Positions 46,759 to 55,617 of a stretch of 64,000 nucleotides of DNA are shown here, piece after piece. The DNA comes from Thalassospira alkalitolerans (GTDB lineage Bacteria > Pseudomonadota > Alphaproteobacteria > Rhodospirillales > Thalassospiraceae): positions 62,001 through 126,000 of the forward strand of contig NZ_JFKB01000009.1 of assembly GCF_002115745.1 (NCBI RefSeq). Reading direction: 5' to 3'. The translations under genes and the position numbers were made by a program. Each line of letters begins with the position of its first letter. Positions within the stretch are counted from its first letter, which is position 1. The notes under the pieces were generated by a model. The model had not been told where the DNA came from and made no database searches. It saw nothing but the letters and a program-made list of their open reading frames with translations.

Positions 46759-47631
46759 ATGTCGACACATGTCGAAAAAGACCAGGTTTCGGGTCGCGAA
46801 ACCACCGGCCATGAATGGGATGGCATCAAGGAACTGAATACGCCGCTGCCATCCTGGTGGGTCTACGTCTTCTGGGCCTGCTGTGTTTGGTCCGTTGGGT
46901 ATTGGGTGGTTTATCCATCCTGGCCGAGCGCATCTGGTTATTTGCACGGGATGTTTGAAACCACAAACCGTACGCAACTTCACGAAACCATGGCCAATGT
47001 TGCTGCCGAACGCGCCCCTTATATGGAACGTCTGGCAGCACTTGACCTTGACGGAATCGTCGATGACGGCGAACTGCTGAACTTCTCGATGGCTGGCGGC
47101 AAAGCAATTTTTGCCGAGAACTGTGCACCTTGTCATGGTACAGGTGGATCGGGTAACCCCGGTTTCCCGTCCCTTCAGGATGATGACTGGCTTTGGGGGG
47201 GCGCGCTTGACGCCATCAACGAAACCATTCATGTCGGTGTCCGTTGGGATGCCAATGAGGATACCCGGTTTAACGATATGCCAGCTTTTGGTCGTGACGA
47301 AATTCTTGAACGTCAGGACATCAGCGATGTCGTTCAATATGTCATGGCCTTTACCGGCCGCGAGACCGACAAAGCCGCGGCCAGTCGTGGTACGGAAATA
47401 TTTGCTGATAACTGTTCATCTTGTCACGGCGAAGACGCCAAGGGTGTTCATGAACTTGGCGCTCCGAACCTGACCGATGCGATCTGGCTATATGGTGGCG
47501 ACCTTTCAACCATCACCGAAACCGTAACCAATTCACGCCGTGGCGTGATGCCGGCATGGGGTGATCGACTGGATGAAGAAACCATCAAAATGCTGGCGGT
47601 TTATGTCCATTCGTTGGGTGGCGGCCAGTAA
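46759..47631 (+). CDS. ccoP: cbb3 oxidase subunit III (di-heme c)
   Basis: A 290-residue protein with one membrane helix (WWVYVFWACCVWSVGYWVVY) and two cytochrome c domains. The heme motifs are in ENCAPCHGTGG and DNCSSCHGEDA. It receives electrons from soluble cytochromes. It closes ccoNOQP; ccoG begins 245 bases on, after a stretch with only a weak FNR-like site. Confidence 0.98.
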   Translation: MSTHVEKDQVSGRETTGHEWDGIKELNTPLPSWWVYVFWACCVWSVGYWVVYPSWPSASGYLHGMFETTNRTQLHETMANVAAERAPYMERLAALDLDGIVDDGELLNFSMAGGKAIFAENCAPCHGTGGSGNPGFPSLQDDDWLWGGALDAINETIHVGVRWDANEDTRFNDMPAFGRDEILERQDISDVVQYVMAFTGRETDKAAASRGTEIFADNCSSCHGEDAKGVHELGAPNLTDAIWLYGGDLSTITETVTNSRRGVMPAWGDRLDEETIKMLAVYVHSLGGGQ

Positions 47632-47876
47632 CCGTTAAAAATCGTTGGCCCGTCGCGCTTTTTACACTGTGACCTTATCAAAAATTGATTTGTGTCATGG
47701 TTTGGCGCGGCGGGTTTTTCGTATGTTAGCGTTATGATTTGAATAATCCTAATCGGAACCCTAACCGACTGAGCATGCCGCATGCTCAAGATCGCGATAC
47801 ACACAGTTGGCTGGCGGGGTTTTTCCTCGCATGAGAGCAGCCACCTGTAATGCGGCACAACAGCCAGGTAGCGATA

Positions 47877-49373
47877 ATGGCCATGCCCCAAAGCCAACAG
47901 CCCAATCCCGCTCATCCCGCCCCGCACAATGATAGCCTGTCCGAAGATGATCGTGACCAGCCCCTGTTTAAGGCCCGAGACAAGGTTTATCCGAAACGGG
48001 TGTCAGGCTATTTCCGTAATCTGAAATGGTACGCACTGATTGCACTTTTGGGCATTTACTGGGTGGTTCCGTGGTTGCGCTGGGATCGCGGGCCAAGTGC
48101 CCCCGATCAGGCGGTCCTTATCGATATGGACCTTGGCCGTGCTTATTTTTTCTTTATCGAGATCTGGCCACAGGAAGTCTATTACATCACCGGCTTGCTG
48201 ATTTTGGCCGCCATCGGCCTGTTTCTGGCGACGTCACTGTTCGGACGCATCTGGTGCGGCTATGGCTGTCCACAAACGGTCTGGACCGATCTTTTCATGC
48301 TGGTCGAACGCTATATTCAGGGTGATCGAAATGCCCGCGCCCGCCTTGACAAAGCGCGCTGGACCTTTGAAAAAATCTGGAAAATCGGGGCAACCCATTT
48401 ATCCTGGCTGGTCATATCCGCCGCGACCGGTGGGGCCTTTGTGCTTTATTTTAACGATGCCCCGACTGTTTTGGTTGATATTTTCACCGGCAACGCATCA
48501 CTTAGTGTTTATGTTACCATCGCATCCCTGACATTTTCGACCTATCTGCTGGCGGGCTGGGCCCGGGAACAGGTTTGTACCTATATGTGCCCATGGCCGC
48601 GCTTTCAGTCGGCAATGCTTGATGATGAATCAATGATTGTGACCTATGAAGGCTGGCGCGGTGAACCACGTGGTCCGATCAAACGTCGTAACCTTGTCCG
48701 TGGCGAAGTTCCCGAAGTTGGCCACTGTATCGATTGTCACGCCTGCTTTAACGTCTGTCCGACCGGCATTGATATCCGTGACGGCCTGCAGTTGGAATGC
48801 ATCGGGTGTGGCCTGTGCATTGATGCGTGTAACGAGATGATGGACAAGGTCGGCTTCCCGCGCGATTTGGTCCGATTTGATTCAGTTCAGAACACCCAAT
48901 TGCGCGCCCAGGGTAAAGCAACCAAAATCAGCATTATTCGTCCGCGGACAATTTTTTATTCGTTCCTTCTGATACTGGTCGCGTCGGTCATGGCATTTGG
49001 CCTGATGAACCGCTCGACCTTGGAAGTTAGTGTTCTGCGCGACCGTAACCCGCTGTTTGTACGCCTTTCGGATGGCGATGTTCGCAATGGCTATACCCTT
49101 AAGGTTTTGAACAAAGAACAGGCGCTTAAGACCTATACCCTGCAGATCAGCGGGCTTAACGCCACCGACTTCCAGGTGATCGGCCAGACACCGAACCAAG
49201 ACGGGACATTTGCCCTAAATGTTGCACCAGACCGTGTCGGCAGCTTCCGTGTGTTTATTGCAGCCAATCCGGCGAAACTTGACGGGGATACAACACCGTT
49301 CGAATTCAGCGTGACCGATACCGACGACAATGTTCGTGAAACTTATGATACCGTGTTTGCCGGTCCAAAATAG
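47877..49373 (+). CDS. ccoG: Cytochrome c oxidase accessory protein CcoG
   Basis: A 498-residue membrane Fe-S protein with about five helices. Cysteine motifs are RIWCGYGCPQTVW, CTYMCPWPRFQ, HCIDCHACFNVCPTGIDIRDG and CIGCGLCIDACNEMM. The C-terminal 120 residues form a periplasmic immunoglobulin-like domain. CcoG is proposed to reduce Cu(II) for CuB insertion into cbb3 oxidase. I start at ATG 47877, with AGGTAG upstream. Confidence 0.96.
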   Translation: MAMPQSQQPNPAHPAPHNDSLSEDDRDQPLFKARDKVYPKRVSGYFRNLKWYALIALLGIYWVVPWLRWDRGPSAPDQAVLIDMDLGRAYFFFIEIWPQEVYYITGLLILAAIGLFLATSLFGRIWCGYGCPQTVWTDLFMLVERYIQGDRNARARLDKARWTFEKIWKIGATHLSWLVISAATGGAFVLYFNDAPTVLVDIFTGNASLSVYVTIASLTFSTYLLAGWAREQVCTYMCPWPRFQSAMLDDESMIVTYEGWRGEPRGPIKRRNLVRGEVPEVGHCIDCHACFNVCPTGIDIRDGLQLECIGCGLCIDACNEMMDKVGFPRDLVRFDSVQNTQLRAQGKATKISIIRPRTIFYSFLLILVASVMAFGLMNRSTLEVSVLRDRNPLFVRLSDGDVRNGYTLKVLNKEQALKTYTLQISGLNATDFQVIGQTPNQDGTFALNVAPDRVGSFRVFIAANPAKLDGDTTPFEFSVTDTDDNVRETYDTVFAGPK

Positions 49374-49465
49374 GCGAACCGGAAACAATCGAACCGGACA
49401 GACATTCGGCTTCGATACCAACGACGATCCCGGCTGCGATACTGCTCCGGACAGGAGATGACACC

Positions 49466-49984
49466 ATGCCAAGCCAGACCACGACTCCGCAACATCCGCA
49501 AAGCGGCCCGCGAAAATCGGACCGTTTTATACCGTGGTATTTCGTCGGCGGTTTCGCAATCATGTTGATTGCCAATGTGTCGTTGATCACCTTTTCAATG
49601 ACAAGCTGGAACGGCTTGGTCACCAATCACGCCTTTGAAGAAGGCAATAATTACAATGCCGCCATGTCCGGGGCACAGCGTCAGGCCGAATTGGGGTGGC
49701 GCAGCAAGCTTTCAGTTGAAGGTTTGATTAACCAGTCGGCAACGGTCACTGTTTTGTTCCGTGATCGCGATTCCAAACCGATTACCGGCGCAAAAATGGA
49801 AATCGTTTTAACGCGCGCAAACCGTGATGACCTTGACCAGACCCTAAATCTGGCAGAAATCGCGCCGGGTGAATACCGTGCCAGTGCATCCTTCCCGGTT
49901 TATGGCCGCTGGCAAATTCGCACCGTTGCCCGTGCATTTGACGAAAATTACCAAACAGTCGAGACCGTCCTCGTAAAACCATGA
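49466..49984 (+). CDS. ccoH: cbb3 oxidase assembly protein CcoH (FixH)
   Basis: A 172-residue protein with one membrane helix (WYFVGGFAIMLIANVSLITFSM) and a periplasmic FixH domain, seen in ALVTNHAFEEGNNYNA-like and WRSKLSVEGL segments. It helps assemble the oxidase. ATG 49466 follows CAGGAG. Its stop overlaps the ccoI start by four bases. Confidence 0.93.
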   Translation: MPSQTTTPQHPQSGPRKSDRFIPWYFVGGFAIMLIANVSLITFSMTSWNGLVTNHAFEEGNNYNAAMSGAQRQAELGWRSKLSVEGLINQSATVTVLFRDRDSKPITGAKMEIVLTRANRDDLDQTLNLAEIAPGEYRASASFPVYGRWQIRTVARAFDENYQTVETVLVKP

Positions 49985-52446
49985 CCAGCCAGACCACCTG
50001 CCGCCATTGTGGAGACCCGGTGACCGTGATGTCACCGGCGGGGCCTGATTTCTGTTGTCTGGGATGTGCTGGTGCATTTGAACTACTTGGCGAAATGGGG
50101 CTGAAATCCTATTACAATCGCCGCAGCATTGATCCCAAAGCCCGACCATTGCGCCCTGACAGCGATGAAATCGCGGCCGTCATTTTCACCGACCTTGCCA
50201 ATACCGATGACGACGGCATCCATCATTTAAACCTGATGGTCGACGGCATTCATTGTGCCGCATGTGTATGGCTGATTGAAACGCTGCTTCAGCGCAATCA
50301 AAACGTCATCCGCGCCCGCGTCAACATGACGACACGACGGTTACATCTGGCATGGCGCGGGGCGATTTCCGATGTCGATGATTTGGTCAAACCGGTCCTG
50401 CAGATGGGATATCGTTTGATCCCGTTTGATCCCAAGGCCCTTGAACAGGCAACACAGGCACGCAACAAAGAATTGCTACGCTGCCTTGCCGTTGCCGGGT
50501 TTGCCGCTGGCAATGTGATGTTGTTATCTGTTTCAGTCTGGGCCGGATATTTTCAGGGCATGGGCGGGGCAACACGTGATTTCTTTCACTGGATTTCCGC
50601 GCTGATTGCATTGCCGGCTGCGACCTATGCCGGAATGCCGTTTTACCGATCCGCGATCGGCGCCATCCGCAATGGCCGGGTCAATATGGATGTCCCGATC
50701 AGCCTTGGCGTCATTCTGGCACTTACCATGAGCTTGGTCGAAACTGCACGCGGCGGACCGCATGCCTATTTTGATTCCGCGATCACATTGTTGTTTTTCT
50801 TACTCGTCGGACGATATCTGGACAGTCGCGCCCGTGGTCAGGCACGCTCGGCGGCCGAACATCTTCTGTCATTAAACGCACGATCCGTCACTGTTCTTGA
50901 AGATGACGGAACCCGCCGCCTGATTGCACCCGACAAGGCAAAGCCGGGCATGATCATTATGGTTGCCGCGGGCGAGCGCATTGGCATTGATGGTGAAATT
51001 CTTGATGGCCAATCCGACGTCGATACCAGTCTGATTACCGGCGAAAGCATCCCCGCCAGCACCAAACCAGGCATGACCGTTTTTGCCGGAACCACCAATA
51101 TTTCAGCGCCGCTTCGCATTCGCGTCACGGCCACCGGCCAGACAACACTTTTGGCGGAAATTGTCCGGTTGATGGAAAACGCCGAGCAGGGACGGGCAAA
51201 ATATGTCGCCCTTGCCGACCGGGTCGCAAAATCCTATGCACCGGTAGTACATATTCTGTCAGCCAGCACATTTCTGGGCTGGTGGCTTATTGGCGGAATT
51301 GGCTGGCAAGAAGCATTGATGAATGCCATCGCCGTTTTGATCATTACCTGCCCCTGCGCCATTGCCCTTGCCGTGCCCGTGGTTCAAGTAATCGCAACCG
51401 GGCGGTTGTTGCGTGCCGGTATCCTTGTCAAATCGGCAACCGCGCTGGAACGACTGACCAAAGTTCGCGGGGTTCTGTTTGACAAAACAGGTACGCTGAC
51501 CACTGGCAAACCCGAACTGGTCGGCAATCCGCCCCCACAAACATTGGAACTGGCTGCCGCGATTGCGGCCAACAGCACCCACCCCCTGTCACGTGCGCTG
51601 GTGCGTGCCGCCGGGAACGTCAATCCGATAGCCAACGTTCAGGAACATCCAGGGCTTGGCCTGTCAGTGGACATGTCGGCAAAAATGGCCGGTAAAATGC
51701 CGGGGGAAAAGACGGATAGTACCGTCCGCCTGGGAAGTCGGGCGTTCTGTGGCATTGCCGAAAATGCCGATCTGCCTGTTGATATCACTGGCCCCGAAAT
51801 CTGGTTACAAGAACCCGGGCGTGCGGCCACGCGATTTGTGTTTCGGGATACCCCGCGCAATGATGCGGCACAGGTGATTGACGCCTTGCGCCAGCGTGAT
51901 TTCGACGTGGCTTTGCTATCGGGGGATCGTGCTGCCACCGTATCCCAGCTTGCCGATACGCTTGGCATTCGTGAATGGAAGGCACAGCTTTCCCCCGCCG
52001 ACAAGGCCACAGAAGTCACGCGACGTGCCGGAGAAGGAAAGCTGGACCTTATGGTTGGTGACGGGATCAATGATGCCCCGGCACTGGCCGCGGCCCATGC
52101 ATCCATGTCCCCCGCCAGTGCCGCGGAAATAAGCCAGAATGTCGCCGATATCGTTTTTCAGGGTGATCGCCTTTCAGCTGTCATCGAAGCCATTGACGTT
52201 GCCAGAAAATCCGACCGTCTGGTTCGGCAGAATTTCGCCCTGTCCTTTGCCTATAATCTGATTACCATTCCGCTGGCCGTTTCGGGCATGGTCACACCAC
52301 TGGTCGCTGCGGTTGCCATGTCATCCTCGTCATTAATCGTAATTGCCAATGCACTTCGACTTCGTGCCGGAGTCGAAAAACCAGCCGTTACAGACCGCTC
52401 AAGCGCATCCTTGCGCCCCCAACAGGCAGGAGCCCCATCCGCATGA
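49981..52446 (+). CDS. ccoI: Copper-exporting P-type ATPase CcoI (FixI)
   Basis: An 821-residue P1B-ATPase that supplies copper for cbb3 assembly. The N-terminal Cys-rich domain (CRHCGDPV, FCCLGCAGAF) is followed by a heavy-metal domain with DGIHCAACVWLIE. The transport motif is CPCAIALAVP, the phosphorylation site DKTGTLTTGK and the hinge GDGINDAPAL. It overlaps ccoH and ccoS by four bases each. Confidence 0.97.
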   Translation: MTSQTTCRHCGDPVTVMSPAGPDFCCLGCAGAFELLGEMGLKSYYNRRSIDPKARPLRPDSDEIAAVIFTDLANTDDDGIHHLNLMVDGIHCAACVWLIETLLQRNQNVIRARVNMTTRRLHLAWRGAISDVDDLVKPVLQMGYRLIPFDPKALEQATQARNKELLRCLAVAGFAAGNVMLLSVSVWAGYFQGMGGATRDFFHWISALIALPAATYAGMPFYRSAIGAIRNGRVNMDVPISLGVILALTMSLVETARGGPHAYFDSAITLLFFLLVGRYLDSRARGQARSAAEHLLSLNARSVTVLEDDGTRRLIAPDKAKPGMIIMVAAGERIGIDGEILDGQSDVDTSLITGESIPASTKPGMTVFAGTTNISAPLRIRVTATGQTTLLAEIVRLMENAEQGRAKYVALADRVAKSYAPVVHILSASTFLGWWLIGGIGWQEALMNAIAVLIITCPCAIALAVPVVQVIATGRLLRAGILVKSATALERLTKVRGVLFDKTGTLTTGKPELVGNPPPQTLELAAAIAANSTHPLSRALVRAAGNVNPIANVQEHPGLGLSVDMSAKMAGKMPGEKTDSTVRLGSRAFCGIAENADLPVDITGPEIWLQEPGRAATRFVFRDTPRNDAAQVIDALRQRDFDVALLSGDRAATVSQLADTLGIREWKAQLSPADKATEVTRRAGEGKLDLMVGDGINDAPALAAAHASMSPASAAEISQNVADIVFQGDRLSAVIEAIDVARKSDRLVRQNFALSFAYNLITIPLAVSGMVTPLVAAVAMSSSSLIVIANALRLRAGVEKPAVTDRSSASLRPQQAGAPSA

Positions 52447-52619
52447 GCAACCTTTTACTTTTGATTCCCATTGCATTATTTTTGGGGCTTTTAGGGCTAG
52501 GAGCGTTCCTTTGGTCGCTAAAATCGGGCCAATTTGACGATATGGAAGGTGCTGCCAACCGCATCCTTTTTGACGATGACGATCAACCGCCGCAGGACAG
52601 CCATACCAAAAACAACTGA
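52443..52619 (+). CDS. ccoS: cbb3 oxidase maturation protein CcoS
   Basis: A 58-residue protein: one helix LLLLIPIALFLGLLGLGAFLW followed by the CcoS signature SLKSGQFDDMEGAANRILFDDD. It is required for cofactor insertion into the oxidase. It overlaps ccoI by ATGA. Confidence 0.93.
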   Translation: MSNLLLLIPIALFLGLLGLGAFLWSLKSGQFDDMEGAANRILFDDDDQPPQDSHTKNN

Positions 52620-52711
52620 ACTGACTGATAGTATTGCTTGAACTGCCCCCAACTGTTCGCATAGATTAATTCCAATTAAAGACCTTGAAAATTGTAGCTT
52701 CGGAGTTTGCC

Positions 52712-53410
52712 ATGTCTGTGCGTTCCCAGCTTTGTGAGGCATGCGGAATCAAAGACTTGACCTTCTGCTCATCTTTGCAGGGGACGGAGCATGATCATCT
52801 GCGTCAGATGCTGACCCATGTTCAGTTTGATCCGCACAGCACGATTTTCCACGAAGCCGAAGACGCTGATTACGTATTCAACGTCACGTCGGGCTCGGTG
52901 AAACTTTACAAGCTTCTGGGCGATGGCCGCCGCCAGATCACCGGTTTTCTGTTTCCGGGTGATTTTCTGGGGCTGGCATTGAACGCGACCTATAGCTACA
53001 CCGCCGAAGCAATCGAACCGGTGACAGCATGTCGTTTTCCGCGTGAAAAGCTTGAAAAGCTGTTTGATGAATATCCGCGCCTTGAAAAACGCATGTTGGG
53101 CATGGCGGTCGACGAACTGGCCGCAGCACAGGATCAAATGCTTCTTCTTGGCCGTAAAACGGCAAAGGAAAAGGTTGCATCCTTCCTGCTGATGCTGGCC
53201 CGCCGTCAGGAACACCGCGGCGAAGAAAGCGGCATGATCCATATCCCCATGAGCCGCTCAGACATTGCCGACTATCTTGGCCTGACAATCGAAACCGTGT
53301 CGCGCACCCTGACACAACTGCGCAAAGAAGCGACAATTTCGCTTAAGGATAATCGCCATATCGAAGCTGTCGGCATTGATATGCTTGAAGACCTTGCCGA
53401 AGGTTTGTGA
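52712..53410 (+). CDS. FNR-type oxygen-responsive regulator (Crp/Fnr family)
   Basis: A 232-residue Crp/Fnr protein. Cysteines at 8, 11, 19 and 107 (CEACGIKDLTFC; VTACRF) match the four ligands of an FNR-type 4Fe-4S cluster. The nucleotide-fold domain includes HSTIFHEAEDADYVFNVTSG, and the helix-turn-helix SRSDIADYLGLTIETVSRTL has the E-x-x-S-R pattern that reads TTGAT-type half-sites. It probably controls the cco genes through the boxes at 43995 and 44119. I start at ATG 52712, with CGGAG; the frame is open to 52685. Confidence 0.93.
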   Translation: MSVRSQLCEACGIKDLTFCSSLQGTEHDHLRQMLTHVQFDPHSTIFHEAEDADYVFNVTSGSVKLYKLLGDGRRQITGFLFPGDFLGLALNATYSYTAEAIEPVTACRFPREKLEKLFDEYPRLEKRMLGMAVDELAAAQDQMLLLGRKTAKEKVASFLLMLARRQEHRGEESGMIHIPMSRSDIADYLGLTIETVSRTLTQLRKEATISLKDNRHIEAVGIDMLEDLAEGL

Positions 53411-53415
53411 TTGCA

Positions 53416-53431
53416 TTGTGCATTTGCACAA
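53416..53431. promoter_or_regulatory. Palindrome between the FNR gene and panB
   Basis: TTGTGCA (53416-53422), two bases, then TGCACAA (53425-53431): a perfect 16-base palindromic element six bases past the regulator's stop and about 190 bases before panB. It has no T tail, so it is likely an operator rather than a terminator. The cognate factor is unknown. Confidence 0.5.
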
Positions 53432-53623
53432 GAATTCCCAAAATTAACTGAATATCTTGTGAAACGGTGGCGGCAAACCAGCCTGCCACGCTTCATGAGG
53501 CCAAAGACCTATTTCGCGATTGCGAAAAAACAGTTCCTGCCAATGGCCATCATATTGTAAACATGACGGCACGCCTGACACAGATCAAGCTGCCAAATCC
53601 GGTCAACCCGGGGGAGAAACGTC

Positions 53624-54472
53624 ATGAGTGCCACCACAAAAAAACAGGGCCGCATCACGGTTCCTGCCATTCGTGCCCGCAAGGGTGGCGAACCGATTGT
53701 TTGCCTGACGGCCTATACCACGCCGATGGCACAACGCCTTGATGAACACTGCGACCTTCTTTTGGTTGGCGATTCATTGGGCATGGTTGTTTACGGCATG
53801 GAAAGCACGCTTGCCGTCACGGTCGACATGATGATCAATCACGGCGCGGCTGTGATCCGCGGCAGTTCCAATGCCTGCGTGATTGTTGATCTTCCATTCG
53901 GCAGCTATCAGGAATCAAAGGAACAGGCGTTTCGCACAGCATCGCGCATTCTTGCCGAAACCGGATGCGCGGGCGTAAAGCTTGAAGGCGGTGCCGAACT
54001 GACCGATACCATCGCGTTCCTGACCCAGCGTGGCATTCCGGTCATGGCCCATATCGGCCTGATGCCCCAACAGGTCAACACCATGGGCGGCTTTAAAAGC
54101 CAAGGCCGTGGGGAAGAAGCGGCGACCAAAGTTATCAATGACGCCAAGGCGGTTACCGCCGCCGGGGCATTTGCGGTTGTTATCGAAGGCACGGTCGAGC
54201 AAATCGCACGCCGTATCACAGAGGAAATCGATATTCCGACCATCGGCATTGGCGCCTCTGTCGCCTGTGATGGTCAGGTGCTGGTGACCGAGGATATCCT
54301 CGGTCTGTTTTCCGACTTCACGCCAAAATTCGTCAAACGCTATGCCAATCTGGGTGATCAGGTCACCAAGGCAGTTGAAAGCTATGCCGCCGAGGTCCGC
54401 GCACGTCAGTTCCCAACCGACGAGCATTGCTTTGGCATGACCAAACCCGGCAATTTGCGCGCAGTGAAATAA
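53624..54472 (+). CDS. panB: 3-methyl-2-oxobutanoate hydroxymethyltransferase
   Basis: A 282-residue enzyme, the first committed step of pantothenate synthesis, transferring hydroxymethyl from methylene-[23 protein letters not shown] holds the metal-binding Asp; GVKLEGG and MAHIGLMPQ follow; [15 protein letters not shown] is the active-site loop. ATG 53624 follows GGGGGAG. panC follows after 43 bases. Confidence 0.97.
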   Translation: MSATTKKQGRITVPAIRARKGGEPIVCLTAYTTPMAQRLDEHCDLLLVGDSLGMVVYGMESTLAVTVDMMINHGAAVIRGSSNACVIVDLPFGSYQESKEQAFRTASRILAETGCAGVKLEGGAELTDTIAFLTQRGIPVMAHIGLMPQQVNTMGGFKSQGRGEEAATKVINDAKAVTAAGAFAVVIEGTVEQIARRITEEIDIPTIGIGASVACDGQVLVTEDILGLFSDFTPKFVKRYANLGDQVTKAVESYAAEVRARQFPTDEHCFGMTKPGNLRAVK

Positions 54473-54515
54473 CGGCACCGATCCATATGTCCAATAAACG
54501 ATCGATACCCATTCA

Positions 54516-55385
54516 ATGACGCTTAAAACCGTTCACAGCGTTGCAGAACTGCGCGCGATTGTTGCCAACTGGCGCGCAGAAGGTCTGCGTATCGCGCTGG
54601 TCCCGACAATGGGGGCGTTACATTTCGGGCATATTAGCCTGACCGAGTATGCCCGGCAAACGGCTGATCGCGTGATCGTCAGCATCTTTGTCAATCCAAC
54701 CCAGTTTGGTCCGGATGAAGATTTCGGTGCCTATCCTCGAACCCTGCCCGATGATCAAAAAATACTTGATGGCGCCGGAGTGGAATTGTGTTTTGCCCCG
54801 TCGGTTACAGAAATGTATCCCGATGGCTTTGCCACAAAAGTCAGCGTTGATGGATCCATGACCGATGTGTTGTGCGGGGCGGCCCGGCCCGGCCATTTCG
54901 ATGGCGTGGCCCAAGTCGTTACCAAGCTTTTACTGCAAGCCCTGCCCGATTGTGCGGTTTTCGGTCAAAAGGACTATCAGCAACTGATGGTCATTCGTCG
55001 CTTTGCCGCTGACCTGAACATTCCGGTCAACATTATTGGCGCGCCAATTTTGCGCGAAGATGACGGCCTGGCCATGTCATCACGCAACCGGTATCTAACC
55101 GCCGATGAACGCAAGGCGGCCCCAACCCTGAACCGGGTTCTGACCGAAATCACCAATGCGGCCGCACAGGGTGCCGATATCGACCCGCTTCTTGACGCAG
55201 GACGCAAAGAAATCATAACGGCTGGTTTCGGGCCGGTTGACTATCTTGAAGTCCGTGACGAAAACACGCTGGAACTTGTGGCAAAACAGGTCATAAAACC
55301 CAGCCGTATCTTTGTTGCTGCCCGTCTGGGCAAGGCGCGTCTGATCGACAACCGCGCCATCGAACCTGGCAAAATCGCGGGTTAA
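54516..55385 (+). CDS. panC: Pantothenate synthetase
   Basis: A 289-residue ATP-dependent ligase joining pantoate and beta-alanine. PTMGALHFGHISL carries the HxGH-type nucleotide motif (His-Phe-Gly-His); FGQKDYQQLMVIRRF and MSSRNRYL complete the active site. With panB it gives pantothenate, the CoA precursor. The structured RNA candidate follows immediately. Confidence 0.97.
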   Translation: MTLKTVHSVAELRAIVANWRAEGLRIALVPTMGALHFGHISLTEYARQTADRVIVSIFVNPTQFGPDEDFGAYPRTLPDDQKILDGAGVELCFAPSVTEMYPDGFATKVSVDGSMTDVLCGAARPGHFDGVAQVVTKLLLQALPDCAVFGQKDYQQLMVIRRFAADLNIPVNIIGAPILREDDGLAMSSRNRYLTADERKAAPTLNRVLTEITNAAAQGADIDPLLDAGRKEIITAGFGPVDYLEVRDENTLELVAKQVIKPSRIFVAARLGKARLIDNRAIEPGKIAG

Positions 55386-55390
55386 ACAAA

Positions 55391-55573
55391 GCACTGGGCG
55401 AAATGAATCACGGATTGGGGCTGGATCGGCATCAAAAGCGCAGAACATGGCGCTTTTACGCCTGATTGCACTTGACTCTCTTTCGCCCATCGCATAAACC
55501 CAGCCCAACAATGGTCGCCCAAGAGGTGACTCCCCCAGTCCTCGAGTTGTCGAGCACTGGGTTTTAGTTTTTT
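55391..55573 (+). ncRNA. Structured RNA candidate ending in a strong terminator, upstream of ffh
   Basis: The region between panC and ffh folds as nested stems: TTGGGGCTGG (55415-55424) with CCCAGCCCAA (55499-55508), inside it AAAAGCGC (55434-55441) with GCGCTTTT (55450-55457), and outside it TGGGCGA (55395-55401) with TCGCCCA (55515-55521). The end is a terminator (55534-55573): CCCAGT-C-CTCGA, loop, TCGAG-C-ACTGGG, then TTTTAGTTTTTT. The 5' segment ACTGGGCGAAA can alternatively pair with TTTCGCCCA (55481-55489) or with the CCCAGT arm of the terminator, so switch-like folding is possible. It could be a 6S-like small RNA or an attenuated ffh leader. It lacks the conserved signal-recognition-particle RNA loop. 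Confidence 0.45.
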
Positions 55574-55617
55574 GTGCGCAGACGGTGGAAACACCGGAAA
55601 CACAGACGGGATTTGGG

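Noticed and set aside
46147..47337. 396-codon ORF opposite ccoO and ccoP
   Set aside because: Shadow of strongly coding genes on the plus strand; no domain is recognisable.
47685..47698. FNR box before ccoG
   Set aside because: TTGAT-TTGT-GTCAT keeps only one good half-site; too weak to list.
55391..55573. SRP (4.5S) RNA before ffh
   Set aside because: Neither strand contains the conserved GGAA-type tetraloop and AGCA asymmetric-loop region of SRP RNA.
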